A DNA stretch of 64,000 nucleotides from Lachnospiraceae bacterium (GCA_900199595.1 FZRB01000010.1:1-64000), one strand, 5' to 3'; numbered from the stretch's first letter, positions 40,898 to 50,591 are shown. The notes: generated by a model not told the origin, from the sequence alone. Translations and numbers: made by a program.

Positions 40898-41080
40898 CAT
40901 CGAGACACCGGCAAATGCCGGCATCTCGATGTATGTTGTCGCCAAGCTCAGATATATAAACAGTGTTGCTTCGCAACACTCACGAATAACGAAAGCCATG
41001 CCCTTGCAAGCGAGCTTGCGGGCATGGCTTTCATTATTCGTGACCACTACGTGGTAACTGTTTATATATCTGAGCTTGGC
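40898..41080. repeat. Cloverleaf-like inverted-repeat element
   Basis: A perfect 24-bp inverted repeat (40941-40964 and 41057-41080; left arm GCCAAGCTCAGATATATAAA plus CAGT) encloses three hairpins. They are GTGTTGCTTCGCAACAC (40963-40979); a stem of about 22 bp with one A-C gap around CACGAATAA and GAAAGCCATGCCC (40981-41042); and ACCACTACGTGGT (41043-41055). A further hairpin, CATCGAGA-type with CCGGCA/TGCCGG, lies just outside at 40898-40931. It is non-coding, adjacent to the guaA stop codon and could act as its terminator. A partial second copy is at 37414-37500. Confidence 0.8.
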
Positions 41081-41086
41081 TCGTTA

Positions 41087-42067
41087 TCACTCATATTCCA
41101 CAGTAGCCGGTGGCTTTGGGGTGTAGTCGAACAGTACTCTGTTGATTCCCGGTACTTCTGAGATGATTCGATTTACCAGGTGATCTATCAACTCGTCTGA
41201 GAGATGCTCAACTGTTACTTCCATAACATCTGTTGTGTTGATAGCACGGATGATGCATGGCCAGTCGAAGGTTCTCTTTCCGTCTTTTACTCCGGTTGAT
41301 TTGAAGTCGGGTACTACTGTAAAGTACTGCCATACTTTTCCTTCAAGGCCGTTCTTTGCGAATTCTTCTCTGAGGATTGCATCTGATTCACGAACTGCCT
41401 CAAGACGATCACGTGTAATTGCTCCCGGACATCTTACGCCAAGTCCCGGTCCCGGGAATGGCTGACGATATACCATGTTATCCGGAAGACCAAGTTCTTT
41501 TCCTACTACTCTGACTTCGTCTTTGAAGAGTATACGTACCGGTTCTACTAATTCGAATTTCATATCTTCAGGAAGGCCGCCTGCATTGTGATGTGCCTTG
41601 ATTCCTGCTTCGCTTTCCAGGATATCTGGCCAGATGGTTCCCTGTGCAAGGAACTCGATTCCATCCAGCTTTCTTGCTTCTTCTGCAAATACTTCGATGA
41701 ATTCTCCGCCTATTATCATTCTCTTCTGCTCAGGATCTGTAACGCCTGCAAGCTTGTCAAGGAATCTGTCTGTTGCGTCTACATAGATAAGATTTGCATT
41801 CATTTCATTTCTGAATACCTGGATTACCTGCTCCGGCTCTCCTTTTCTCAGAAGTCCATGATTTACATGAACACAAACCAGCTGCTGACCTATAGCTTTT
41901 ATAAGAAGTGCAGCAACTACTGATGAATCAACGCCTCCTGAAAGTGCAAGAAGCACCTTTTTATCACCTACCTGAGCACGTATCTCTTCTATCTTACCGT
42001 CGATGTATCTTTGAGCCAGCTCAGGTGTTGTTATTCTCTGCATTAATTCAGGTCTTACTTCTGCCAT
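41087..42067 (-). CDS. guaA: GMP synthase, ATP-pyrophosphatase subunit only
   Basis: Converts XMP to GMP with ATP and ammonia. Only the synthetase part is present (326 residues against about 510-530 for the usual bacterial enzyme). The PP-loop ALSGGVDSSVVAALL, VHVNHGLLRKGE, ILESEAGIKAHHNAGGLPED, FPGPGLGVRCPGAITRDR and the dimer-domain end KPPATVEYE are intact. The glutamine amidotransferase domain is absent. GGGAGG before the ATG supports a genuine start, not a truncation. It must use free ammonia or a separate glutaminase subunit, as in the two-subunit archaeal enzyme. No such subunit is in the window. Confidence 0.92.
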   Translation of the reverse strand: MAEVRPELMQRITTPELAQRYIDGKIEEIRAQVGDKKVLLALSGGVDSSVVAALLIKAIGQQLVCVHVNHGLLRKGEPEQVIQVFRNEMNANLIYVDATDRFLDKLAGVTDPEQKRMIIGGEFIEVFAEEARKLDGIEFLAQGTIWPDILESEAGIKAHHNAGGLPEDMKFELVEPVRILFKDEVRVVGKELGLPDNMVYRQPFPGPGLGVRCPGAITRDRLEAVRESDAILREEFAKNGLEGKVWQYFTVVPDFKSTGVKDGKRTFDWPCIIRAINTTDVMEVTVEHLSDELIDHLVNRIISEVPGINRVLFDYTPKPPATVEYE

Positions 42068-42181
42068 TTTTTATTTCCTCCCTCTTTATATGGGGCTAAT
42101 CTTTCACCCCTATTTTGCTACCCTTTGATGATAACATATATACCGGTATATTTACTATTTATTTTTTTACTTTACTCATGT

Positions 42182-43438
42182 TTATGTGGTACCATGAATA
42201 GAAACCGATACTGAAGAGGCTATCGACAGGTCTGTTCTGCTATATGGAATCAGCATTGCCTGAAATGCATGATAAAGATCAGGCTTTCCGGGCCATACTG
42301 TTTCTTTTAATCTGTTTTCGCGATCTAGCTGATGATACCATGACCCACGGTCGTGATCTATAACCACCTCATCTATATATTTCATAAACATAGAATAATC
42401 ATTCTTATACTTTTCTTTATTTGTCACTCTGAAGAGTACTGCAGAGGTATTAACAGCCTCAGCAAGTGTCCAGTGCATTCTGTCATGATTAACCGGTTTC
42501 CCATCCCAGTCTGTGGTATATACTAGTCCTCCCTTACCATCTGCACACCAGGCATCCTGAACTGCTCTGTCATACAACCGGCAGGCGGCATCAATATAAC
42601 GTTCCTTATCAGATATATCGGAAGACAGACTCCACTGGGTAATAAGTCTTGCCCACTCAATTCCGTGTCCGGGCGTAGCCCCATAAGGCTTAAAAGGATC
42701 ATCCGGCTTGTCTATATTCATATCAAGAACCTGTTTCCATTCTGAGGTAAAATGCTCCGGAATTCTATATGCATTTTCTTCAGCCCAAGATAACACGTGA
42801 TCAATTATTCTTCCTGCCCTTTCACGGTATTTATCACCCGAATGAGGGCCATTAACTATATCAAATGTATCCGCTGCCGCCAGAAATGCCTCAACTGTAT
42901 GCATATTTGCATTTATTCCCCGATACTCATCCAGAACCGTAAATTCCGTATTCCAGGTATCACAGGACAGCCCTTCCTCTTCATTCCAGAAGTACTTATC
43001 GTACACTTTTATGGAATCCTCCAGAAGGTCATTTGCTCCGGGTATATCTGCCAGGAGTGCAGAGGTTGCAGCAAGGATAACAAATGCATGTGCATAGCAT
43101 TGTTTTCCGGATTCTAAACTTCCATCAGGCATGATTCCGGCATACCAGCCACCATTTACATCATCATGCAATTCTCCAATCAGTCCTTTTACAGCAGCTT
43201 CTGCGAGTTCCTTACTCTTTTCATCCCCCTTCAATTTTCCTATGCTGTATACATGAGCCATTCGGGATGTTATCCAGGTCTCTCTTTTCTTATCCTTCAA
43301 AGGATTTCCATCTGCGCCAAGATAATAGCTTCCTCCTCCCTCAGATGGAAACTTTCTTCCGAAGTCAAGTAATATTCCTGCATTTGAATCAAGAAACTCT
43401 TTATTCTCAGCTGTATCTAAAATGTATTTTTCTTCCAT
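42182..43438 (-). CDS. N-acylglucosamine 2-epimerase (AGE) family protein
   Basis: A 418-residue (alpha/alpha)6-barrel protein. LLDFGRKFPSEGGGSYYLGA near the N terminus and TWITSRMAHVYSIGKLKGDE follow the family pattern. YRGINANMHTVEAFLAAADT, TPGHGIEWARLITQWSLS and HWTLAEAVNTSAVLFRVTNK hold the conserved His and Arg/Trp residues. Members epimerise or isomerise sugars such as N-acetylglucosamine/mannosamine, cellobiose, or mannose/fructose. The substrate cannot be decided by eye. Cytosolic, with no signal peptide. It lies 18 bases downstream of a sensor kinase gene on the same strand. Confidence 0.88.
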   Translation of the reverse strand: MEEKYILDTAENKEFLDSNAGILLDFGRKFPSEGGGSYYLGADGNPLKDKKRETWITSRMAHVYSIGKLKGDEKSKELAEAAVKGLIGELHDDVNGGWYAGIMPDGSLESGKQCYAHAFVILAATSALLADIPGANDLLEDSIKVYDKYFWNEEEGLSCDTWNTEFTVLDEYRGINANMHTVEAFLAAADTFDIVNGPHSGDKYRERAGRIIDHVLSWAEENAYRIPEHFTSEWKQVLDMNIDKPDDPFKPYGATPGHGIEWARLITQWSLSSDISDKERYIDAACRLYDRAVQDAWCADGKGGLVYTTDWDGKPVNHDRMHWTLAEAVNTSAVLFRVTNKEKYKNDYSMFMKYIDEVVIDHDRGSWYHQLDRENRLKETVWPGKPDLYHAFQAMLIPYSRTDLSIASSVSVSIHGTT

Positions 43439-43456
43439 AATTCTTTCTTACCTTTG

Positions 43457-44605
43457 CTATTCATTCTGAAGCGTTATAATTACCTCAAACCCCGGATCTT
43501 TATTCAGCAGTTTTATCTTCCCACCCATTTTCTGAACCAGTTCCTGTACTATGTAGAGACCAAGACCGGATCCATTTTCGTTTGCTGAATTCTTTCCACG
43601 ATAGAATTTTCCGGTAATAAAAGGAATCTCTTCATCCGGTATTCCGGGTCCGAAATCTCTGAATAAGATTCTCGTGCCATTTTCGGTTTCAAGCTTTATT
43701 TCTATTTTAGTCTTTGCATACTTATCGGAGTTACTCTTCAGATTTTCTATGACCTGAAGAAGTCTTACAGGATCAGCACTAACCTCTGCTTTTTCCTGAG
43801 GCAGTATTATTTCAACATCATCACTATCCGTAAATAATTCTCTTACATCCTCATCCAGAAAACGAACTATATCTATACTCCTGCTTTTTACCTCCAGTCG
43901 GTTCATTTCAGATATAGAATGAATAAACAGGTCATTTGTAAGCTTTGAAACCTCATCACATTTCTGCATAAGAACATTTAGATATTTCTGTCTTTTTTCA
44001 GGAGTTGAATCCATATTTGCTTCAAAAGCCTCTGCGTATGCTCTTATAGACGCCATGGGAGTTTTTATATCATGAGAAAGGGTTGCAATTACAGTTTTGT
44101 TATTCTCAATAGCTGTCTTTTCAGCATTTCTGGATTTATTGATTTCCTTACGCATATTGTTAAAGGCCCAGGTAAAATCCCCAAAATAATTTTCCCTGTC
44201 CATCTTTATTTCAACATCCAGATTTCCCTTTGAGATTTCATTTGCAAAGCCCTTCATATCTTCAAAAGGTTTAAGAATTCTTTTATTTACATATAAAATA
44301 ACAAATAAAAAAGCCAGTATATTTATGCCTGTTAATATCCACATCATATAGAATTCATGCGGTATTTCTTTAATGTTATCATCAGACCGGTCAGCTATCT
44401 CATCACATTTTTCCAAAGCCTTATCTGTTTCTCCGGAATTTATTAGCTGCTTGATTTCATTCATTTCTACTGAAATACTACCGGAATTATTATCATTTCC
44501 CTTATATTCCTTTAAGCTGGCACTGATTTGAGAAATCACCACATGTGATATGATCAGTATAATGATAATGTATAACAGTGCAAAAAACAGTAGTTTCTTA
44601 TTCAT
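43457..44605 (-). CDS. Sensor histidine kinase of the ABC-linked two-component system
   Basis: A membrane kinase of about 382 residues: one span near residues 4-24, an extracytoplasmic region of about 70 residues, a second span near 90-110 and a HAMP-like linker (ILKPFEDMKGFANEISKGNL). HisKA has ATLSHDIKTPMASIRAYAEA. The ATPase domain shows LLQVIENLKSNSDKYAK, FRDFGPGIPDEE and GSGLGLYIVQELVQKMGG. GGAGG places the start at the second of two adjacent ATGs. It is encoded directly after its response regulator, with an FtsX-type ABC exporter upstream. A cell-envelope or peptide signal is likely but not shown. Confidence 0.9.
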   Translation of the reverse strand: MNKKLLFFALLYIIIILIISHVVISQISASLKEYKGNDNNSGSISVEMNEIKQLINSGETDKALEKCDEIADRSDDNIKEIPHEFYMMWILTGINILAFLFVILYVNKRILKPFEDMKGFANEISKGNLDVEIKMDRENYFGDFTWAFNNMRKEINKSRNAEKTAIENNKTVIATLSHDIKTPMASIRAYAEAFEANMDSTPEKRQKYLNVLMQKCDEVSKLTNDLFIHSISEMNRLEVKSRSIDIVRFLDEDVRELFTDSDDVEIILPQEKAEVSADPVRLLQVIENLKSNSDKYAKTKIEIKLETENGTRILFRDFGPGIPDEEIPFITGKFYRGKNSANENGSGLGLYIVQELVQKMGGKIKLLNKDPGFEVIITLQNE

Positions 44606-44629
44606 CATACCCTCCATTAATTGGATTCG

Positions 44630-45304
44630 TTATTCCAGGATATATCCTACTTTAAAAACTGTTTTTATATGTTCAGGCTTTGAAGGATTATCCTCCAGTT
44701 TTTCTCTCAGCCATCTGATATGAACTGTGAGCGTAGAAGCATCTACTTCACTAAAGGCTCCCCAAACCTCTGAAATAAGCTTATCCTTTTCGATTGCATT
44801 TCCCTTATATCTGCAAAGATATGCCAGAAGATCGAATTCCTTTAGTGAAAGACTCACCGGTTTTCCACTCTTCGACACACTACGGGAGGTTATATTCACT
44901 TCAACATCGCCAAAGCTTATTATTTCTTCATTTTCGGAAAAGCCGTAGGATCTTCTTATCAGCGCATTTATTCTAACCAGAAGTTCTTTCATAGAATATG
45001 GTTTCATAAGATAGTCATCGCCACCTTTTTCAAACCCTGAAATCCGGTCATCCACGCTTGTTCTGGCACTGGCAAAAATCACAGGGACATTCGAAACACG
45101 CCTAAGTTCCTGACACACATCAAAACCTTCCCCATCGGGAAGGTTGATGTCCAGAAGTATCAGATCGTACTTTCCATCGGTCAGTTTATCATAGGCATCT
45201 TCAACGCTAAACGCCTGATCCACATCATATTCATAGCTTTCCAGCATCTCCTTTGTGATGTCGGAAAGGGTTTCATCATCATCGACAATAAGAATTTTTC
45301 GCAT
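44630..45304 (-). CDS. OmpR-family response regulator
   Basis: A 224-residue regulator. Receiver: ILIVDDDETLSDITKEML, phospho-Asp in LILLDINLPDGEG, and DDYLMKPYSMKELLVRIN. The C-terminal winged helix spans about residues 130-224 (LSLKEFDLLAYLCRYKGNAI, LTVHIRWLREKLEDNPS). The frame extends 13 codons upstream, but GGGGGT before the ATG at 45304 and homology fix the start at MRKILIVDDD. It pairs with the kinase 24 bases downstream. A terminator-like hairpin separates it from the ABC permease gene upstream. Confidence 0.92.
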   Translation of the reverse strand: MRKILIVDDDETLSDITKEMLESYEYDVDQAFSVEDAYDKLTDGKYDLILLDINLPDGEGFDVCQELRRVSNVPVIFASARTSVDDRISGFEKGGDDYLMKPYSMKELLVRINALIRRSYGFSENEEIISFGDVEVNITSRSVSKSGKPVSLSLKEFDLLAYLCRYKGNAIEKDKLISEVWGAFSEVDASTLTVHIRWLREKLEDNPSKPEHIKTVFKVGYILE

Positions 45305-45314
45305 ATGCACCCCC

Positions 45315-45357
45315 AAAAAGATGACAAGTTGAACCTGGTTCAACTGTCATCTTTTTT
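45315..45357. terminator. Hairpin between the ABC permease and the response regulator
   Basis: Long stem AAAGATGACA/TGTCATCTTT continuing as AGTTGAACC/GGTTCAACT with a one-base bulge, with T runs on both strands. It should terminate or attenuate transcription from the permease gene into the regulator gene. Confidence 0.7.
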
Positions 45358-45396
45358 ATGTTAATTCTATCATATATGTGAATTTATTTCACATGA

Positions 45397-47802
45397 TTAT
45401 TCTGTTATGAGCTCCCGGGCGCTCAGCTTCTTTACCCTTCTGGATGCGATATATCCAAATAGCAGATAGCAAAGTGCAAATATGATTATTGGTCTGATAA
45501 AGAACATCGGTCCGTATTCCAGCTCTATATGCGGGATGCCGAAAAGTGAGAAAAGTGACGCAAGCAGTTTTGCGGAATACAGCCTGCTGAGAATGACTCC
45601 GGCCACTGCGCTGATAAGACTTATGATCATAAATCTTGCTGCAAATGAATTTCTGACTTTTCTTACGCTGAAGCCTGTTGCTCTGTAGATTCCAAGGTCC
45701 GTCCTCTCCTGGATAAATGCCTTCGTGCATACCATTACTATCGTTACTATAGCAAAAACGAATGAGAGTATATATATGAGAAGCTTTGATCCATTGGCAG
45801 CTGTGTAGAAGTCATCAATAAAGAATGCATTTTCCCCATTAAAATCATTAAACTTTATTTCTATATCATCTCCGTACTTATTCTTTACTTCCTTTACTAT
45901 TTCTTCTCCTTTTGAAATATCTTTCAGAATAACCCCGTACATTGACAGCTGGTCTAAGGTGTACTTTTCATCGGGATTCTCCTTAAGACGGCTTATACCA
46001 TCCAGGGATAATGCAACGGCCTTTCCTGTATCATTCATAGTCTGGAATATACCGACTACCACATATTCCTCTGAATAATTGTTACGTCCTACTGTCACTG
46101 TGTCGCCTATCCCGACTTCAAGAAGCTTGCTGACCTGCTCAGTTATTATTATCTCGTTATCATACTTTATCTCTCTGCCCTTATAAACTGAAGACAGTTC
46201 ATCCGGATAAGCCTTCACGAAGGTCATCATGCTCTCGCCGTTAACTGATGTATAAATGTGTGATTTGTATAGTCTCGCCTCGATCTCTGTATATTTTTCT
46301 ATTATATTTTCAATATCAACTACCTTGCATTTGGGCTCTGCACCCTGAAATGCAAATTCAATATCTAAAAATGGTTCGCCCATTGATATAAGCGCATTTC
46401 TGGACTGTATATAGCCACTCATCAACTCTGTTGTAATAATCGTAAAGATGAGAAGAACCGTTACTATTACTGTACTGATATATCTCTTTGGAGCGCTTGT
46501 TATCTGCCTTAGACCAAGCCAGAAGCTCATGCCGTTTTTTCTGAGTGGTACATTTAAGCGGCTGTCAAAATAGAAGTCCTCATGTCCATTTGTTATAGCT
46601 TTAACAGGGGAGGTCTTAGATATCTTTCTGGTAAATATATATACATAAATGACTGTAATCAGGAACAGCAGTACTGTAAAAATCAGACTCTCAATAATAG
46701 GCAGTTTCTTCTCGGGAAGTATGGCTGTAAGGCTGAAGAATACTTTGCTCATTATTCTCTCACATGGAATTGATATTATCACTCCAAGCAGTATACCGAT
46801 AAGTTCAACCATCAGATACTGAATAACATACACCGCCTGTATCTTCTTGTCCGAAAAGCCCTGACTCTTAAGTATACCGAGATTCCTATATTCGATTTCC
46901 ATTTCTGTACTTATATTATGTCCTGCAACAATGAGGAAGATAACAAATAGCAGAATTGCAAATGCAGTTATAACTGCAAGAATAATTTCTATAAAAAGCC
47001 CTGTATAGTGTTCTGATGTTTCTCTTGTCATAGTAGCTTTTGCCATATCATTGAATTTGGTCTTAAGCGTCAGATCTCTTAGAAAGATATTCGACGATTC
47101 ATCAGCTTTTTCCGTTGGAAACACGAAAACGATTTTTCCTGTTACCCATCCGTCAGTAACGGGATCAACTACACTTTCCTTATTGGATTTATAGAATTTA
47201 TCAAAGTCATCATCACTCAGGAATACCAGTTTATAACCTACAACTGCCGAACCCATATAAGCTTCCTGAACAAAGCCTTTTACCGTAAATGTTTCGTGAG
47301 AATTCAGAAAATCCATTTCAATCTTACTGCCAACTCTGGCATCAAGCTCATTCTTTAGGCCATAGGGAAGATATATCTCTCCTTTTTTTAGTGCGAGATC
47401 CTTATACTCCGGAGAATCAGGCATGATAAGTTCTGTACAATCCTCATTATATATAGGAATCGTATCAGGCTTTTTTATAATAAAGTAGCCATTTCCTTCC
47501 TTCTTATCGCCGATCGCAACATTTACACCTACAAGATCATCATGTACCTCTATATGATCTACAGTGTCCTGAGCTCTTACCTTATCCATAAGCTCTTCAG
47601 AATAGTTCTCTTCAGTAAAATGTGCGAAGATCACACCTTTATCCTCAACCTCGAAAGCCCTGTTTAACGCTGACTCAAAATTTCTTCTGACACCGAACAT
47701 TGTGATTACACTTATTACTATAAGCATTGTGAGAATCATGAAGCCGGTCATAATACCTTTTCTGTTTTTTATTCCTGCTTTAACAAGTGTATATATTTCC
47801 AT
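45397..47802 (-). CDS. ABC transporter permease, FtsX/MacB type
   Basis: A large permease of about 801 residues with two FtsX-like units. It has an N-terminal span (GIMTGFMILTMLIVISVITM), an extracytoplasmic domain of about 200 residues and a three-helix block (about 265-420). A further span, second extracytoplasmic domain and C-terminal three-helix block (SKLLIYILSFVFAIVTIVM onward) complete it. Such proteins act in efflux or resistance to antimicrobial peptides. An upstream extension of 20 codons overlaps the ATPase gap; AAAGGATAAACAG before the ATG at 47802 marks the start (MEIYTLVKAGIKNRKG). Partner ATPase is directly upstream. Confidence 0.9.
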   Translation of the reverse strand: MEIYTLVKAGIKNRKGIMTGFMILTMLIVISVITMFGVRRNFESALNRAFEVEDKGVIFAHFTEENYSEELMDKVRAQDTVDHIEVHDDLVGVNVAIGDKKEGNGYFIIKKPDTIPIYNEDCTELIMPDSPEYKDLALKKGEIYLPYGLKNELDARVGSKIEMDFLNSHETFTVKGFVQEAYMGSAVVGYKLVFLSDDDFDKFYKSNKESVVDPVTDGWVTGKIVFVFPTEKADESSNIFLRDLTLKTKFNDMAKATMTRETSEHYTGLFIEIILAVITAFAILLFVIFLIVAGHNISTEMEIEYRNLGILKSQGFSDKKIQAVYVIQYLMVELIGILLGVIISIPCERIMSKVFFSLTAILPEKKLPIIESLIFTVLLFLITVIYVYIFTRKISKTSPVKAITNGHEDFYFDSRLNVPLRKNGMSFWLGLRQITSAPKRYISTVIVTVLLIFTIITTELMSGYIQSRNALISMGEPFLDIEFAFQGAEPKCKVVDIENIIEKYTEIEARLYKSHIYTSVNGESMMTFVKAYPDELSSVYKGREIKYDNEIIITEQVSKLLEVGIGDTVTVGRNNYSEEYVVVGIFQTMNDTGKAVALSLDGISRLKENPDEKYTLDQLSMYGVILKDISKGEEIVKEVKNKYGDDIEIKFNDFNGENAFFIDDFYTAANGSKLLIYILSFVFAIVTIVMVCTKAFIQERTDLGIYRATGFSVRKVRNSFAARFMIISLISAVAGVILSRLYSAKLLASLFSLFGIPHIELEYGPMFFIRPIIIFALCYLLFGYIASRRVKKLSARELITE

Positions 47803-47833
47803 CTGTTTATCCTTTCCTGATGAGGCGTGATAT

Positions 47834-48619
47834 TTACCAGTCCAATGACTCCAGCCATGCATTTACCTGTGCTTCACGTGCCTTATTACTTTGCAGCAGT
47901 TCTCCGTCTGAACCTTTTTCTCCGTAGCAGCTGAGCTCCAGTTCTCCGACTATGTTACCATCATCCAGATAGAGAATCCTGTTTCCTCGAAGTGCTGCTT
48001 TTATATCATGGGTAACCATCACTATGCTTTGTCCTTCACTGTTAAGCTCTGTAAGCAGATTAAGAACCTCTGTTGTGTTTTTCCTGTTAAGGGCTCCTGT
48101 TGGTTCATCTGCAAATAGTATTTCAGGATCATTAATAACCGCTCTTGCTATGGAACATCTCTGCTGTTCGCCACCGGACACTCTGGAAGGCAGATGTGTT
48201 TTTACATCAGACAGATTCATCCTGTCCAGAAGATCTTCTGCTTTTTTCTTTGTTTCAGCTGTACTTCTTTTTTTATTCAGATAACCGGTAACAGATACAT
48301 TTTCCAGAAGAGACAGATTGCTTACCAGATGCATCTGCTGAAATACAAAACCGAAATCATCAGCACGGATACTGCTCATTTTCTTTTCTTTAAGTGTCGT
48401 AATATCATAATCTTTATATTTAACCTGACCTGCAGTTGCTTTATCCATTCCTGAAAGGGCGTATAAAAGTGTTGACTTACCTGAACCCGAGGATCCCATG
48501 ATCACAGTAAAGTCTCCCTTGTATATATCAATATTCACATTCATCAGAACCTGTGTAATTTCGCCATTATTCGAAAATGATTTCTGAACATCCTTTGCAG
48601 ATAGTATTATTTCCTTCAT
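47834..48619 (-). CDS. ABC transporter ATP-binding protein, MacB/LolD type
   Basis: A 261-residue ATPase that powers the permease encoded next. Walker A is GSSGSGKSTLLY, Q-loop FVFQQMHLVSNLSLLENV, signature SGGEQQRCSIARAV, Walker B EILFADEPTGALN, and the switch His is in VMVTHDIKA. The length and the GALN-type D-loop fit the antimicrobial-peptide and lipoprotein exporter group. About 30 bases separate it from the permease gene. It is probably first in the operon, with about 110 bases upstream holding no other gene. Confidence 0.92.
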   Translation of the reverse strand: MKEIILSAKDVQKSFSNNGEITQVLMNVNIDIYKGDFTVIMGSSGSGKSTLLYALSGMDKATAGQVKYKDYDITTLKEKKMSSIRADDFGFVFQQMHLVSNLSLLENVSVTGYLNKKRSTAETKKKAEDLLDRMNLSDVKTHLPSRVSGGEQQRCSIARAVINDPEILFADEPTGALNRKNTTEVLNLLTELNSEGQSIVMVTHDIKAALRGNRILYLDDGNIVGELELSCYGEKGSDGELLQSNKAREAQVNAWLESLDW

Positions 48620-48717
48620 GGTCTTCTCCTGTTTCTTTCTTTTCTGTATTAAGTAAAATACTTTTTTTATCTGTTTACAATACTTTTATATACCTTTTCT
48701 TATTAAGAAGTCCTTAA

Positions 48718-48758
48718 GAAAAAAATCTTTCCTTTGATCATTATCAAAGGAAAGATTT
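48718..48758 (-). terminator. Terminator of the alpha-galactosidase operon
   Basis: Perfect 16-bp stem (arms AAATCTTTCCTTTGAT and its complement, 48723-48758) with a four-base loop, followed by seven T on the minus strand. It is just downstream of the stop codon at 48770. Confidence 0.85.
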
Positions 48759-48769
48759 AATCAGCATGA

Positions 48770-50578
48770 TTAATTTGGAGTAATTATTATTGTCAGATTA
48801 TCACAGGCCTTAAGTGAGACTGCTCCAAACATTTTATTTGAAAAAACACCGGACTCTATATTGCACTTTGACTTGGTCCATATATCTGTCACCTCATAAC
48901 CGGATGCTTCAAAGAATTCATCTGCTCTGACCATTTTGTGCCCGATATATGTTTTTATCAGATTAAGACTGATTTTTATTTCATCATACCTGTCTCCCAA
49001 GCTTACATTTATAAATGAAAGAGCTATACTGCCATCAGCCAGTGGTTTCGCCAGCACGTCCAGACGATCATTATCTCTCAGATAGGTTTTATCCGGGTCA
49101 ACTGCCTTGGTAGTATATATTCGTTTTGCCTGAATCCCAAGCTTGTCCTGATTTAGTGCAATTGCATTTTCATTACTTATTATCCTGAAGATATTGTCAT
49201 CCTTTTCAACATTTCTGAGATCCATACCGAGCATAAGTGGAGAATTCATCATACACCACATCGTCATGTGTGTCTTACACATAGTTTCCGTCAGACCATC
49301 CATTCCAATCATCAGCATATCAGGGTCATTCCAGCCCCTTTCCAGACCTGAAAACTCATCCATTATAACAGCCTTATTATACTGGGCAGTAACACTTGTG
49401 GTATAAGCCCCTTCCCAGGTACCATGTCCTCTGTCACCATCTGAACCAACCTGAAATGTTATATCATTGAGTATTCTCCAGGAATCTCCAACCTTATATG
49501 CCCAATTCTGTGGCTGGGTTTTTCCCCATTCACATATAGAAAAAACAATATCTCTGTCAGTACCTGTCTTTGCGAAGCCTTCCTGTATTTTGGCATATGA
49601 AGTAAGTATATTTTCCTGACGCCTGTGATTCATCAGTCGAAGTATATTTTCACCTGCAGATAGTTCTATATTTATTTTACATACAACTGCTTTTTCTTCG
49701 GAATCAGCAGCTTCAATCAAATCATCATAATAATACTTTACGTCCTTTGGTCCTTCACCGACTGCCACCTGAAGCCACTGTCCCGTTCCTTCAGCACAGC
49801 CCGGCTCACATACAGCTTCCAGGATATACTCGCCGGACTCGGATACATTTGGAGTAAATACCAGCTCGCTGCTCATTTCACCTATTGGCGATACATCCGG
49901 ACCTGTCCCGTCACTGGTACCTATTCCAACCACATAGTTCCCCTGAATAAAAGCTCTGTGACCTGTGATGATTCCTTCCTGTGGAGCAGAATACTCACTT
50001 ACTAAAGTACCATCAGTCTTTTTCAGTTTTATTCCCCTTATGTTAGGGGCAAATGTGAACTTAGCATTTTCAGGATTCGAAAATGTAGCGTTATCCCACT
50101 CATTGTAGCAGTTATCAACTTTAATGTAGTCGATGTTCCACCTGACATAATCCTCTGTGTCCACATCCTCATAGCCACAGGTTCCTACCTCAAGCCCGGA
50201 ACACAGCTTTGACCCTACATCATTATACATTCCGAACTTAAGCCCTTTTTCATGAATATAATCAGACAGGGCTGCAAATCCACTGGGGAATTTTTCTTTA
50301 TCAGAAGTAAGACGTCCGTCTACACGCTCAGCTCCGTAGCACCCGTCATCCAGAATCACATACTGATAACCAAGTTTATCTAAACCAAGCTCCAGAAGTT
50401 TATCAGCCATAATCTTTGTAAGCACTTCGGTATTTCCGCTTCCAAAGGCATTCCAGCTATTCCATCCCATAGCAGGAAGACGTCCCTTCCTTCCGAATAG
50501 GACGTCTCCATTGTTAAATGAATCATATCTGTAACATATATCAGTTATCTTTACAGGTTTTTTATATTTCTTTTCCAT
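48770..50578 (-). CDS. GH27 alpha-galactosidase with inserted beta-rich domain
   Basis: Removes terminal alpha-galactose, as in raffinose-series sugars or galactomannan. The (beta/alpha)8 barrel begins at LPAMGWNSWNAFG. The nucleophile Asp is in YIKVDNCY (near residue 153) and the acid/base Asp in WNDPDMLMIG (near 416). A stretch of about 150 residues (roughly 170-325) interrupts the barrel after the nucleophile strand; it looks like a beta-sandwich binding module (SESGEYILEAVCEPG, GENILRLMNHRRQENI). The frame is open 43 codons upstream, but GGAGA before the ATG at 50578 marks MEKKYKKPVKITDICYRYDS. No signal peptide, so probably cytosolic. It is last in a run with a lipoprotein and two cation-coupled transporters. 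Confidence 0.92.
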   Translation of the reverse strand: MEKKYKKPVKITDICYRYDSFNNGDVLFGRKGRLPAMGWNSWNAFGSGNTEVLTKIMADKLLELGLDKLGYQYVILDDGCYGAERVDGRLTSDKEKFPSGFAALSDYIHEKGLKFGMYNDVGSKLCSGLEVGTCGYEDVDTEDYVRWNIDYIKVDNCYNEWDNATFSNPENAKFTFAPNIRGIKLKKTDGTLVSEYSAPQEGIITGHRAFIQGNYVVGIGTSDGTGPDVSPIGEMSSELVFTPNVSESGEYILEAVCEPGCAEGTGQWLQVAVGEGPKDVKYYYDDLIEAADSEEKAVVCKINIELSAGENILRLMNHRRQENILTSYAKIQEGFAKTGTDRDIVFSICEWGKTQPQNWAYKVGDSWRILNDITFQVGSDGDRGHGTWEGAYTTSVTAQYNKAVIMDEFSGLERGWNDPDMLMIGMDGLTETMCKTHMTMWCMMNSPLMLGMDLRNVEKDDNIFRIISNENAIALNQDKLGIQAKRIYTTKAVDPDKTYLRDNDRLDVLAKPLADGSIALSFINVSLGDRYDEIKISLNLIKTYIGHKMVRADEFFEASGYEVTDIWTKSKCNIESGVFSNKMFGAVSLKACDNLTIIITPN

Positions 50579-50591
50579 GCAGATTCTCCAA

